From positions 1-64,000 of the forward strand of contig CAZMZW010000010.1 of the NCBI GenBank assembly GCA_964571135.1: a DNA stretch of 64,000 nucleotides. The letters run 5' to 3'. The stretch's first letter is position 1. Each line of letters begins with the position of its first letter. The position numbers and the translations under genes are program-made. This DNA comes from CAZMZW01 sp964571135 (GTDB taxonomy: Bacteria > Chloroflexota > Anaerolineae > Anaerolineales > Anaerolineaceae). Of this stretch, positions 33,296 through 41,720 are shown one piece after another. The notes beneath the pieces were generated by a model. The model did no database searches. It was given only the letters and a program-made list of their open reading frames with translations, and was not told the origin of the DNA.

Positions 33296-33729
33296 CCTTT
33301 CTGCCCAATTTCTGGAAGGGGAAAACCCTTGAACAGCTTTCCCCTGAAGAATGGGAAGCATTGTGTGATGGCTGCGGGCAGTGCTGCCTGTATAAATTGG
33401 AAGATGAAGATAGCGGCGATCTTTACCTGACCAACGTGGTCTGCCGTTTTTTGGATCACAAAACCTGCCAGTGCCAGGTTTATCCAGAGCGGCATCAGGC
33501 AGTACCTACCTGCGTCCAATTGACTCCCCAAAATGTGCTCGAATTAAAATGGATCCCCCCCACCTGTACCTATAAATTGATCGCGGAAGGCAGGCAGCTA
33601 CCAGAGTGGCATCCCCTGATTTGCGGTGAAAGACAAAGCCTCCAGAAAACCGAGTTCTTTGTTGGAGGTCGGGTGGTTTCTGAAAGCGAAGTGGATATGG
33701 ATGACCTGGAGAACTACGTTATTTCCTAA
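33292..33729 (+). CDS. YcgN/UPF0260-type cysteine-cluster protein
   Basis: 145 aa. The pattern FWKGKTLEQLSPEEWEALCDGCGQCCLYKLEDE, then C.....C.C..Y..R....P.C, matches the YcgN/UPF0260 family. Eight conserved cysteines suggest metal or iron-sulfur binding; function is not established. The family is best known from Proteobacteria, so its presence beside otherwise Chloroflexota-like genes may reflect transfer. It overlaps the small gene upstream by 4 nt. Confidence 0.88.
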   Translation: MTFLPNFWKGKTLEQLSPEEWEALCDGCGQCCLYKLEDEDSGDLYLTNVVCRFLDHKTCQCQVYPERHQAVPTCVQLTPQNVLELKWIPPTCTYKLIAEGRQLPEWHPLICGERQSLQKTEFFVGGRVVSESEVDMDDLENYVIS

Positions 33730-33788
33730 ATCCAAATGGCACTTCTGGTTGGGTGGGAGACTCACAAAAAATCACATCAATTAATTTT

Positions 33789-34685
33789 TTATTGGATGTT
33801 GAGCATTTGTAAAACAGGCGGGAGCAGAAAATACAGCCCAAGGGCAAGTGTGGCGGCATGCTCAATGGGTTCCTGGAAGGCATGCTGCAATTCCAATTGG
33901 GTTTTTGTTTCCTTAAGCTTCAGCAAAGGCGGAATGAAAAAGACCACCACCAAAACAGCCATTACAATCAACAGCCAACCCGGTAAAAGGTCCACAAAGA
34001 ATAAGGAGATCACCCCAGCTACAATGCCGATCATTGCGATGCCGACCATCAGCCGAAAGGTGGCTTTATGACCCAGAATGGCAGCTGTGTGGCGCAGCCC
34101 AGCTTTGAGGTCATGCTCCAGGTCGCGCAGTTCATTGAACAGTTCACCATACAGGCTGAAAAGAATTAGAAATAATAGCGGAAAAAGACCTTTTGTGGTC
34201 ATTTGGGTCTGGAAGGAATAAAAGGCGGGCAGGTACTGCAGCCCGGCCAGCATGAAGCAGTGCGTAAACATATCGATCAGAAAAATATTTTTAAAGCGCA
34301 CGGGTTTCCAGGAATAGAAAAAGCCGATCAGCAGGGAAATGATCCCAAAAATAAAAGGTACCCAGCCAAGGAAGGCGTATGCAATCGCGGATAATCCGGC
34401 GATAATGAAAGAGTAAATATAACCTTCCTTCGGGCTGACAGCCGCGCAGGAGACCGGGTTGCGGTTCAATTTGGCAGGATTGATGGCGTCGTCCTCGGCA
34501 TCCTCTACATCGTTGATCATGAAGGCAAAACCGACTGCCAACTGGTTGGCGGCCAGAACCAGGATCAGCTTCCAGCTCAGAGTGGTTTCTGCCGCTATGG
34601 CTCCCATCAGGGTGTTGATGGTGACAAATGCCAGGTAATCCCGGTAACGGGTCAGGCGGATCAGTCCGCGTATTTTATTTAACAA
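33789..34685 (-). CDS. UbiA-family prenyltransferase
   Basis: 298 aa, about eight membrane helices. TTG start with GGAG 9 nt upstream. The first aspartate-rich motif is NDVEDAEDD and the second ELRDLEHD, the two Mg-diphosphate sites of UbiA enzymes, which attach prenyl chains to aromatic rings or glycerol phosphates. The acceptor cannot be determined; neighbours give no quinone-pathway genes. It may act in lipid-linked cofactor synthesis. Confidence 0.88.
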   Translation of the reverse strand: MLNKIRGLIRLTRYRDYLAFVTINTLMGAIAAETTLSWKLILVLAANQLAVGFAFMINDVEDAEDDAINPAKLNRNPVSCAAVSPKEGYIYSFIIAGLSAIAYAFLGWVPFIFGIISLLIGFFYSWKPVRFKNIFLIDMFTHCFMLAGLQYLPAFYSFQTQMTTKGLFPLLFLILFSLYGELFNELRDLEHDLKAGLRHTAAILGHKATFRLMVGIAMIGIVAGVISLFFVDLLPGWLLIVMAVLVVVFFIPPLLKLKETKTQLELQHAFQEPIEHAATLALGLYFLLPPVLQMLNIQ

Positions 34686-34795
34686 AAGAAAACTCCTAAA
34701 GCATAAGTATTATTTAAATATAATAACTGAACATTTTTCCCAATGATGATAACACGCAATATCGCCAACCGTATCGCGATAAAAAATAGGCATTA

Positions 34796-35569
34796 TTACT
34801 CTGATTTCAGGTAAATACCTTGCGGGTCAAGTTCCTGATGCAGGATGCGCAACTCTTCGCTGGTGAGCGGCTGGGTGATCTCCAGGTTTTTTGCAATTTT
34901 TAGATTCCAGCCGGTATTCTGGCGGGCTTGTTCGGCGTCAATTCCCGGGTGCAGGGCGGTCAATACCAGTTCGCCATTGGCATCCGGCTGCAAAATTCCC
35001 AGGTCAGTGACCACTGCCTGCGGACCCGAGCCGCAGACTCCCGAAGCCGTTCTTTCTGCCTTGCTGGAGAGGAAACCGGCGGAAGTCCGGAAATCCACCT
35101 TTTCGGGAAAGCGCCTCTTTTGGTGGGGCGCCATGATGTAGATCCGTTTGGCCCACGCGGCTATTTCCATTGAACCTCCCGAACCAGGCAGGCGCACCTT
35201 GGGATGGAGGTAGTCGCCGATCACGGTGGCGTTGATGTTGCCAAAACGGTCAATTTGCGCGCCGGAAAGAAAGCCAACGTCCACGTTCCCGCGCTGAAGG
35301 TACAGCGAAAAGATCTCGAACATGCTGCAAACGGAGGTGGCGCCGGTCACCAGGGTGGGGTCACCGATGGAAAGGGGAAGGCGTTTAGGCCTCGCTTCGA
35401 CCACGCCGGCTTCGTAGATCATCACCAGGTTGGGGGCGTGCGTGCGGCGCGCCAGGTTGCAGGCAAGATTGGGCTGGCCGACGCCCACCAGGACGCGATC
35501 GCCATCGCGCAGCAACCGGGCGGAGTTGACGATCATCAATTCAGCGGGGGTGAATTTCTGAGCTTCCAT
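34796..35569 (-). CDS. CoA-transferase family I, beta subunit
   Basis: 257 aa. Resembles glutaconate/3-oxoacid CoA-transferase beta subunits: GVGQPNLACNLARR, MIYEAGVVEARP (candidate catalytic Glu), FLSGAQIDRFGNINATVIGD and LPGSGGSMEIA. With the alpha subunit 4 nt upstream it should move CoA between an acyl-CoA and a free acid. The substrate is not evident; steroid-ring or amino-acid breakdown enzymes both belong to this group. Confidence 0.88.
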   Translation of the reverse strand: MEAQKFTPAELMIVNSARLLRDGDRVLVGVGQPNLACNLARRTHAPNLVMIYEAGVVEARPKRLPLSIGDPTLVTGATSVCSMFEIFSLYLQRGNVDVGFLSGAQIDRFGNINATVIGDYLHPKVRLPGSGGSMEIAAWAKRIYIMAPHQKRRFPEKVDFRTSAGFLSSKAERTASGVCGSGPQAVVTDLGILQPDANGELVLTALHPGIDAEQARQNTGWNLKIAKNLEITQPLTSEELRILHQELDPQGIYLKSE

Positions 35570-35573
35570 TTAA

Positions 35574-36476
35574 TTAATACTCCCCATAATTCACCGGAAT
35601 GCTCATCCGGGCTTTGACCGACAGGCGCTGGTGGGTTTGTTTTCCTAATTTTTGCCAGTAGGCAGCGTGATCTTTCAAACCAAACACCCATTCCTTCAGC
35701 CATTTTTGAGTTTCTTCAGGTGAGGCGCTGAGCTTATCCCATTCCAGGTAAAAAGCGTTGTCCCGGTCGTAATAGCCCTGGGTATAGGAAGGGTGTGCGC
35801 AGAACGGTACATGGCAGACGGCATCCACGATCAAACCGGGGATGACCGTACGGTTGGGGTCGGAGCTGATCACCGAGTTGTCCACGATCTCCTCTGTTGT
35901 GAGAATGACATGCCGCGCAGCAAATGCGGCTTCTTTTTGCTCACCGATGATGCCCCAGATATGGGCATTGCCCTCTGCATCGGCGCGCTGGACATGGATG
36001 ATGGCCACGTCCGGGTTCAATGCCGGAACCACCACCACCTCCTGGTCTGAGTAGGGGTCCTTGACCCGCCGGTAATTGGGGTTGGCTTTTTCCAGGTCAC
36101 CGGCTGCGGTGGGATTCATGGGCATAAAGGGCAGGCCGGATGCGCCTGCCTGCAGGCGCGAGATCATGCTGAAATGCGAATATTCTTCCAGTTCAAGGCG
36201 CCCGCTTTCGATCTCCTTGCGGATCACGCGCAGCGATCCCACCCCGGGGTTGCCGAGATAAGAAAAAATGAGTTTCCTGGCGCAGCCCGCGGCGGTCATC
36301 TGGTCGTAGATCAGGTCAGGCGTGGCGCGCGCGAGCACCAGGTTCTTGCGCTCCTGGCGGATGATCTCATGCCCTGCAGCGAAAGGGATCAGGTGGGTAA
36401 AGCCGGCCGCATACACGCTATCCCCATCGTGCACAAATTGCTGGACGGCTTCAGTCAGTGAACAGAGTTTGGTCAT
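35574..36476 (-). CDS. CoA-transferase family I, alpha subunit
   Basis: 300 aa. Contains the alpha-subunit pattern: LTEAVQQFVHDGDSVYAAGF, ARATPDLIYDQMTAAGCARKLIFSYLGNPGVGS, VVVPALNPDVAIIHVQRADAEGNAHIWG. It pairs with the beta subunit downstream (4-nt gap) and shares direction with the aldehyde dehydrogenase upstream, although a 156-bp gap with an E element separates them. Role in fermentative amino-acid catabolism is inferred. Confidence 0.88.
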   Translation of the reverse strand: MTKLCSLTEAVQQFVHDGDSVYAAGFTHLIPFAAGHEIIRQERKNLVLARATPDLIYDQMTAAGCARKLIFSYLGNPGVGSLRVIRKEIESGRLELEEYSHFSMISRLQAGASGLPFMPMNPTAAGDLEKANPNYRRVKDPYSDQEVVVVPALNPDVAIIHVQRADAEGNAHIWGIIGEQKEAAFAARHVILTTEEIVDNSVISSDPNRTVIPGLIVDAVCHVPFCAHPSYTQGYYDRDNAFYLEWDKLSASPEETQKWLKEWVFGLKDHAAYWQKLGKQTHQRLSVKARMSIPVNYGEY

Positions 36477-36486
36477 AAATTATTTC

Positions 36487-36560
36487 TCGAAGCCCTTTGC
36501 AAGGGCAAAGGGCGTAGATCCCCGTAACACCGCGGGGTCGTCCCGCGGAGTGGAGGGGAC
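36487..36560 (+). repeat. E element 7
   Basis: Hairpin 1: GCCCTTTGC, loop AAGG, GCAAAGGGC. Linker GTAGA. Outer TCCCC/GGGGA, inner CAC/GTG, hairpin CGCGGG/CCCGCG with a short loop. It is followed by a partial family G repeat (CATTGCGAGGAG at 36568). Its orientation opposes the flanking minus-strand genes. Confidence 0.75.
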
Positions 36561-36632
36561 ACCCGTCATTGCGAGGAGTAAATATGTCACCCAAGAATGG
36601 GTGACCTACGCGATCGCAAAGAAAGAAATCCA

Positions 36633-38219
36633 TCATCCCTTCTCAAACAACGTATGGATCTGTTCATGCATGTACAAAGGCAGGTAATAATACCCGCCGG
36701 CATTCTTACCGCTGGAACCCGACCCCTTCCAGCCGCCAAATGGCTGGAATCCGGGCCAGGCACCCGTGGTTGCGCCGGACTTGCGGTTGGCATAGGTGAC
36801 GCCTGCCTGGATCTGGTCAAAGAACCAGTCGGCTTCCTCGCGGGAGCCGTAGAAACCAGCTGTCAGCCCATAGTTAACCTCGTTGGCAAGGGTCATCGCT
36901 TCATCCAGGGAATCCACGGCTGCCACGGTGGTGATGGGCACGAACATCTCATCCTTCCATAAGTGATGTTCCAGGGGCAGATCCACCACAATGGTCGGCT
37001 CGCAGAAGTAGCCGCGGGCAAATTCGCCTTCCTTGCGCACCTTGCCGCCGGTCAGGAAACGGCATTCTCCGTCAACCATTTCCTTGATGAAGATTTGGTA
37101 ATCATCGTAGGATTTCTTGTTCACCACCGGACCCAGAAAGGTATCCTTTTGGGTCGGGTCGCCGATGGTGAGCTTGTTGGTCAGTTCCACCATGCGGATC
37201 ATCAGTTTTTGATAAACCGGTTTTTCCACAAAAACGCGCGAGCAGGCGGAACACTTTTGCCCCTGCAAGCCAAAGGCCGACCGGACGATCCCCGTCGCGG
37301 CTTCTTCAATATCCGCATTGCGCGAAACAATGGCCGGGTTTTTCCCGCCCAATTCCAGGATGGTGGGTTTGATGTACCCGCGCTGGTTAAAATCGCGGAA
37401 GATCTTCATGCCTACGTCGAAGGAACCGGTGAAGGTGATGCCGTCCACCTCCGGGCTGTCCACCAGCGCCTGGCCCAGGGTGCGGCCTGGACCGGTGACA
37501 TAGTTGAATACCCCTGCAGGCAGGCCGGCATCCCGCAGGCATTCCGCAATTTTTCGGGAGGTCCAGGGGGTATCTGTCGCGGGTTTGAAGACCACCGTGT
37601 TGCCCGCCGCCAGGGCGGATCCCAGCGGACCGCCAGTAAGGGCGGCGGGGAAGTTAAAGGGGCTGATCACCAGCCAGACTCCGTAAGGGCGCAAGACCGA
37701 AGTGTTGGTGATCTTGAAATCCGGAATGGGATCGCGGCCCATTAATTTAACATATCCCTGGTTGGCTTCCATCTGTTCGCAGGCATAGCGGATCAGGTCA
37801 GCGGTTTCAGCCACATCACCCAGCGCCTCCATGCGGTTCTTGCCGACTTCCATGGCAACCACTGCGCCAATTTCAAACAGGCGCTCATCCATCAGGTCAG
37901 CCGCCTTGCGCAGCAGGCGGACGCGTTCCTGCCACGGAGTATGGCTCCAGCCCGGGAAGGCTTTCCGTGCGGCTGCCAACGCCGCCTTAGCGTCCTTCTC
38001 ACTGCCGGATTGAAAAACTCCCAGGACTAGGGCTGTATCAGCCGGGCAGCGGTCCTCAAATTTTTCTTTGGCAAGCACGTCCCGGCCATCAATGAACATG
38101 GCATGTTCCTTGCCCAAATTGGCTTTGAGCTGAGCCAGCGCTTCTTCAAAACGGGTGTGCAGTTCAGGCGGGGGGGCGAACATGGTGGCATAAGTGAGTT
38201 TGAAACTGGCAGAGGTCAT
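36633..38219 (-). CDS. 1-pyrroline-5-carboxylate dehydrogenase-type aldehyde dehydrogenase
   Basis: 528 aa. Oxidises glutamate semialdehyde to glutamate with NAD+. The catalytic Cys is in GLQGQKCSACSR, the general base Glu in LELGGKNPAIV, and the NAD-binding FTGS motif is present. The GQKCSACSR and GSGKNAGG segments and the 528-aa length match the RocA/PruA group rather than general aldehyde dehydrogenases. Together with the CoA-transferase genes downstream it suggests proline/glutamate use. No proline dehydrogenase is in the window. Confidence 0.9.
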   Translation of the reverse strand: MTSASFKLTYATMFAPPPELHTRFEEALAQLKANLGKEHAMFIDGRDVLAKEKFEDRCPADTALVLGVFQSGSEKDAKAALAAARKAFPGWSHTPWQERVRLLRKAADLMDERLFEIGAVVAMEVGKNRMEALGDVAETADLIRYACEQMEANQGYVKLMGRDPIPDFKITNTSVLRPYGVWLVISPFNFPAALTGGPLGSALAAGNTVVFKPATDTPWTSRKIAECLRDAGLPAGVFNYVTGPGRTLGQALVDSPEVDGITFTGSFDVGMKIFRDFNQRGYIKPTILELGGKNPAIVSRNADIEEAATGIVRSAFGLQGQKCSACSRVFVEKPVYQKLMIRMVELTNKLTIGDPTQKDTFLGPVVNKKSYDDYQIFIKEMVDGECRFLTGGKVRKEGEFARGYFCEPTIVVDLPLEHHLWKDEMFVPITTVAAVDSLDEAMTLANEVNYGLTAGFYGSREEADWFFDQIQAGVTYANRKSGATTGAWPGFQPFGGWKGSGSSGKNAGGYYYLPLYMHEQIHTLFEKG

Positions 38220-38333
38220 GGGAATTCCTCCAAAAAAAGTTAAATTGTTTGAACGCTATTTAGTATAGCCGAGAGGCAGGCCTTCGTCAAAAGATCAACT
38301 TCCATCAGCCGGGAAACATTCCTCCTGACTATT

Positions 38334-38364
38334 TTGAGCTTTTTTAAAATCTCAAAGGTATAAT
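38334..38364 (+). promoter_or_regulatory. Candidate promoter for the phosphatase pair
   Basis: TTGAGC (38334-38339), 19-nt spacer, TATAAT (38359-38364), 33 nt before the ATG at 38398. The box is good and the spacer slightly long. Confidence 0.5.
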
Positions 38365-38397
38365 GACAGCCAATTAAAAAATATTCTTGCGTTAATT

Positions 38398-39030
38398 ATG
38401 TCAATCATTACCATCATCCGCCACGGCACCACCGAAGGAATTGAGCAGGGCTTGCTGCAAGGTTCCACCAACAGCCCGCTCAGCCCGCGCGGCCGCCTCG
38501 AAGCGCATCTCACTGCCGAAGCCTTAAAAACCCACCCCATTAAAGCTTGTTATTGCAGCCCGCTGGGACGCGCCCGCGAAACAGCCGCGATCATCTGCAA
38601 ACCATTGGGCATTGAACCCATCATTCTCAAGGACCTGCGGGAATATGATTTTGGCTGGCTGGAGGGGCATGGCTATTTCAAGCCGCCGGCTCCGGACGCA
38701 AGCCTCTTAGTCAAAATTAAATCCCTGGCAAATTTATTTTTAGTCGATCGGAGCGGCGAATCCATTTCCCGGATTCGCCGGAGAGCCAGGGACGTTTGGC
38801 AATTTCTGGTGGAGCAAAACCTGGAAGGCGAGAACCTGGTCATCACGCATGGGCTGTTCATTAATATACTGTTGCAGGAAGTCCTTGGAAAAAAGCCCGG
38901 GAAGCAAAGAAGAATGTATGATATGAATGCCTGTGGTATTACGGAGATCAAGCTGGTTGGCGATCACCCAAAACTTCTTTGTTTTAATGATATTTCCCAT
39001 TTGAAAGAACTGAAGACCAATGACCATTAA
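38398..39030 (+). CDS. Histidine phosphatase (phosphoglycerate mutase-like)
   Basis: 210 aa. The RHG motif with the phosphorylated histidine (IIRHGTTEG), YCSPLGRARETA, and the second catalytic histidine in VITHGLFINILL are intact. Members remove phosphate from sugars, nucleotides or cobalamin intermediates; the substrate is not determinable. It overlaps the HAD gene downstream by 11 nt, implying a shared function. Confidence 0.88.
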   Translation: MSIITIIRHGTTEGIEQGLLQGSTNSPLSPRGRLEAHLTAEALKTHPIKACYCSPLGRARETAAIICKPLGIEPIILKDLREYDFGWLEGHGYFKPPAPDASLLVKIKSLANLFLVDRSGESISRIRRRARDVWQFLVEQNLEGENLVITHGLFINILLQEVLGKKPGKQRRMYDMNACGITEIKLVGDHPKLLCFNDISHLKELKTNDH

Positions 39031-39622
39031 AGCCACCATCTGGGATTTCAGCCGCGTGCTGCTTAAGCCGCGGGTGGCTGACCCGCACGCCTTCATTGCC
39101 GCCGAACTGGGCATTGACCCGCTGAAGTTTGCCAATTATTTCAACGGTGAAAAAAATGCGCGCATGGATCTGGGGGATGAGAGCGAAACCGAATTCTACC
39201 GGCGCATCATCCGAGAACAGGGGCTGGCAATGGATGCCCTCCATATCTTTGAACGCTACTTTTTTGACCTTTTCTCGCTGGATGAAGCAATCATTGATTA
39301 CATCCGAAGTTCCCGGCCGCAGTTCAAGACGGCCATCTGCAGCAATTTTTCAACGCTGCTGCGTCCCTTGCTGGAAAAGAAATGGAAAATTGCGGATGCC
39401 TTTGACGCGGTGGTCATCTCCAGCGAAGTGAAACTGCTCAAGCCTGACCCCCGCATTTACCAATTGACCTTAAAGCGCCTGCATGTAAAACCGGAGGAAG
39501 CTATCTTTATTGATGATACGGAAAAGAATGTGCTTGGGGCTCAGGCGCTCGGCATCCATGGGATCCTGTTCAAGGATTCCCGGGAAACCATCCGGCAAAT
39601 TGAAAAGATCAAACAAATGTAA
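39020..39622 (+). CDS. HAD-superfamily hydrolase (YihX-like)
   Basis: 200 aa. Motif I is WDFSRVLL: the nucleophile Asp is present but the second Asp (general acid) is Ser. Motif II Ser/Thr (CSNFS), motif III Lys (KPDPRIY) and motif IV FIDDTEKNV are intact. HAD-IA members with a non-Asp third position, as in YihX (DLGNV), are known and can be active. Probable small-molecule phosphatase. Confidence 0.85.
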   Translation: MTIKATIWDFSRVLLKPRVADPHAFIAAELGIDPLKFANYFNGEKNARMDLGDESETEFYRRIIREQGLAMDALHIFERYFFDLFSLDEAIIDYIRSSRPQFKTAICSNFSTLLRPLLEKKWKIADAFDAVVISSEVKLLKPDPRIYQLTLKRLHVKPEEAIFIDDTEKNVLGAQALGIHGILFKDSRETIRQIEKIKQM

Positions 39623-39629
39623 ATTGCCC

Positions 39630-39703
39630 TCGAAGCTTTCTGCATGAGCAGAAAGCGGAGATACCCGTAACAGAGCGCCTTCTAGGCGCAACTGTGGAGG
39701 GTA
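39630..39703 (+). repeat. E element 8
   Basis: Hairpin 1: GCTTTCTGC, loop ATGA, GCAGAAAGC. Linker GGAGA. Outer stem TACCC/GGGTA, inner ACAG/CTGT, hairpin GCGCC, loop TTCTA, GGCGC. Three helices carry compensatory changes against other copies. It starts 8 nt after the HAD gene stop. Confidence 0.85.
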
Positions 39704-39726
39704 GAAGCACGCCCGCCTTTGCACGT

Positions 39727-40066
39727 TTCTTTTCCTCCCCTTTCGAAGGGGAGGTAAGGTGGGGATGGTGGGGATTCTTCTTTTATCCTTCCCGCCTTTG
39801 CGATCGCGGAGCATCCCCGCAAGGGGAGCCCCGTGGTTTTTACGAGGCGCGGCAATCTCTCGAAGTTCTCCGTTAGGGCGTCACCCCACCATGTGGCGAA
39901 TTTGCTAAACCCCAATCCCTTGCGCTCAACGATACGAAGCCATTGGCTTCAGGTATCTCCGCCCAGCGCCCATGCGCTGAGCTGCGAAAAACCCGACAGA
40001 TAAATGAAACTAGGACCAGAACCCCCACCTTTCCTCCCCCTGAATAGAACCATGGGGAGGAAAAGA
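39727..40066. repeat. MITE-like unit with inverted palindromic ends
   Basis: The left end TTTCCTCCCCTTTCGAAGGG continues with GAGGTAAGGTGGGG; a perfect 9-bp palindrome CCTCCCCTT/AAGGGGAGG lies at 39734-39754. The right end (40015-40066) read on the minus strand gives TTTTCCTCCCC, GGGGGAGGAAAGGTGGGG in the same order. About 340 bp between inverted copies, no ORF of its own, and E element 10 inside. Confidence 0.6.
39927..39986 (-). repeat. E element 10 (degenerate, minus strand)
   Basis: On the minus strand: GCTCAGCGC, loop ATGG, GCGCTGGGC (one mismatch), then GGAGATACCTGAAG. The second half is altered to GATAC/GTATC around GAAGCCA/GGCTTC. Recognised from the first hairpin, its tetraloop and the linker. 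Confidence 0.5.
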
Positions 40067-40332
40067 ACACCTCCTCACACTCTCTGAAAATGCTAAGCAT
40101 ACCCATTCATATTGCTACTTCATAACTCGATACTATGGAATAATTTTCGTTTCTTGAAACGAATCAAGTAAAAAACAAAATTACCATGCCCGCGTGCATG
40201 ATAATAAATAAGTTGAAAGGCGTAATTATCGTGCTGTCTTTTACAATTAATTCTTTTCTCAATTAGTCATGATCTTGTCTTCAATTTTAGCTTTTATTTA
40301 ATTTTTTTTAGTGCTCAGATATACGCGATTAA
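40067..40332. other. AT-rich stretch downstream of the restriction genes
   Basis: No ORF, hairpin with T-run or repeat was recognised. Base composition switches from GC-rich repeats to strongly AT-rich sequence near 40.1 kb, marking the border of the island. Confidence 0.6.
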
Positions 40333-41709
40333 TCATTTATTACCAATAATTTCGGTTTTATACAATCCGGCCACCTCCTTATAAATATTTTTTTCGGATT
40401 CATAAATTGAATCTTTTTCTAGGGGAATTCCAAATATAAGGAGGATAAGATTAAGGTTGTTAAGTGGATTGTGATAATTTAATTGATAATTAACTGGCTT
40501 TGAGCTCGGATAACATAAAACACCAATTCTATTTTTTAAATTTTCGAATGATGTATAGGCAATTAATTGATGTAAGTCTTTCCGATGCTCATCTTTTAAA
40601 ATATTACTAGGATTTTTCATATTATAGATATTCGATTTATATTTTGCATCTACCATCACCATGAAATCATCCTTTTTTAAAACAATATCCGGCTCTAAAT
40701 GAGATAAACTCCAAGAAGGATAATCATAAGATCTTCTTTTAAATTTATAATTACTTAAGACAACCCCCCCAAACCTTAAAGCAACTTTATTAAATATTAA
40801 TTGAACAAATTTTTCGAAGACAAGTGAGAAATCTATTCGCCATGCTTTCGAAGTTCTTAAATTGAAATTTAAAACTTTATTCGCCTGTTCTTTTGTTCTT
40901 TTAACGATAATTGGATCAGAGTTTTTTAAAGTAATTATATTTACTTGAATTGGTTGAATTAACTCTAGATATTTCTCAATCAAATTAACCTTGGCCTCAA
41001 CCATTTTTCTTAGCTTCGGTGGGGTCTTAATGGAGAATATCTCTTTTTTTGCTAAATCAAAAACGTATTTAAGTGTTGAAAATTCTATATGGTTTATTGA
41101 TAATATATTGTCATGACAAGGGTATTTTAATTTAAAGCTTGGGTTCCATTCTTGTTCGATATATTTATCCCAATCGATATCTGATTTTGGAAAATCGTAT
41201 ATTTTTTGTAGCGATTTAAATTTTCTCCAATTTGAAATGACTGTCTTGAATAATAGATCTACAAAAATTAACGAATCATAGAATAACGGGGGTTTTATTT
41301 TATCCCCAGATGATAAGGGTGACGTATTTAAAAACTCTGGTTGAATTTCACTTTTTAATAAATAGATTAATTCAATATAATCAGTCGAGATCCTACTTGA
41401 TAAAAATCTGGGTTGAACAATGAAATCACCAATTTGCTTACCAGTATCAGGGGATTTAAGTGGTATTGCTCCTATGTATTTGTCGGACCTAAATCTAATA
41501 GATAAATTATTTCCTTCGCCGACAATAAATGGGGTTACATTTAAGAATTCAAAATTTTTTTTATTAATATTAATAAAATCTATAATCGCTTGACCCAGAT
41601 ACCTTTTATCCGATTTCTTAAACCATTTTTTTTGAAGTAATAATCCTGACAAAGGGCGAGATTCTTCTGTTAGACACTCCATCTCAAAAAAAACATCTTG
41701 GGTTTTCAT
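40333..41709 (-). CDS. McrC-like restriction nuclease subunit
   Basis: 458 aa, AT-rich. The C-terminal third has a PD-(D/E)xK nuclease motif, SLSHLEPDIVLKK followed by VMVDAKYKS, in the position expected for McrC/LlaJI-type subunits. The N-terminal two thirds are helical/beta and probably contact the AAA+ partner. It starts 11 nt after the AAA+ gene stop. Together they would cleave modified or foreign DNA, with the partner reading the sequence and hydrolysing GTP. Confidence 0.85.
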   Translation of the reverse strand: MKTQDVFFEMECLTEESRPLSGLLLQKKWFKKSDKRYLGQAIIDFININKKNFEFLNVTPFIVGEGNNLSIRFRSDKYIGAIPLKSPDTGKQIGDFIVQPRFLSSRISTDYIELIYLLKSEIQPEFLNTSPLSSGDKIKPPLFYDSLIFVDLLFKTVISNWRKFKSLQKIYDFPKSDIDWDKYIEQEWNPSFKLKYPCHDNILSINHIEFSTLKYVFDLAKKEIFSIKTPPKLRKMVEAKVNLIEKYLELIQPIQVNIITLKNSDPIIVKRTKEQANKVLNFNLRTSKAWRIDFSLVFEKFVQLIFNKVALRFGGVVLSNYKFKRRSYDYPSWSLSHLEPDIVLKKDDFMVMVDAKYKSNIYNMKNPSNILKDEHRKDLHQLIAYTSFENLKNRIGVLCYPSSKPVNYQLNYHNPLNNLNLILLIFGIPLEKDSIYESEKNIYKEVAGLYKTEIIGNK

Positions 41710-41720
41710 TTACAATAAAA

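Noticed and set aside
35204..38013. Several + strand ORFs opposite the CoA-transferase and aldehyde dehydrogenase genes
   Set aside because: They are antisense shadows of GC-rich genes with well-defined families on the minus strand.
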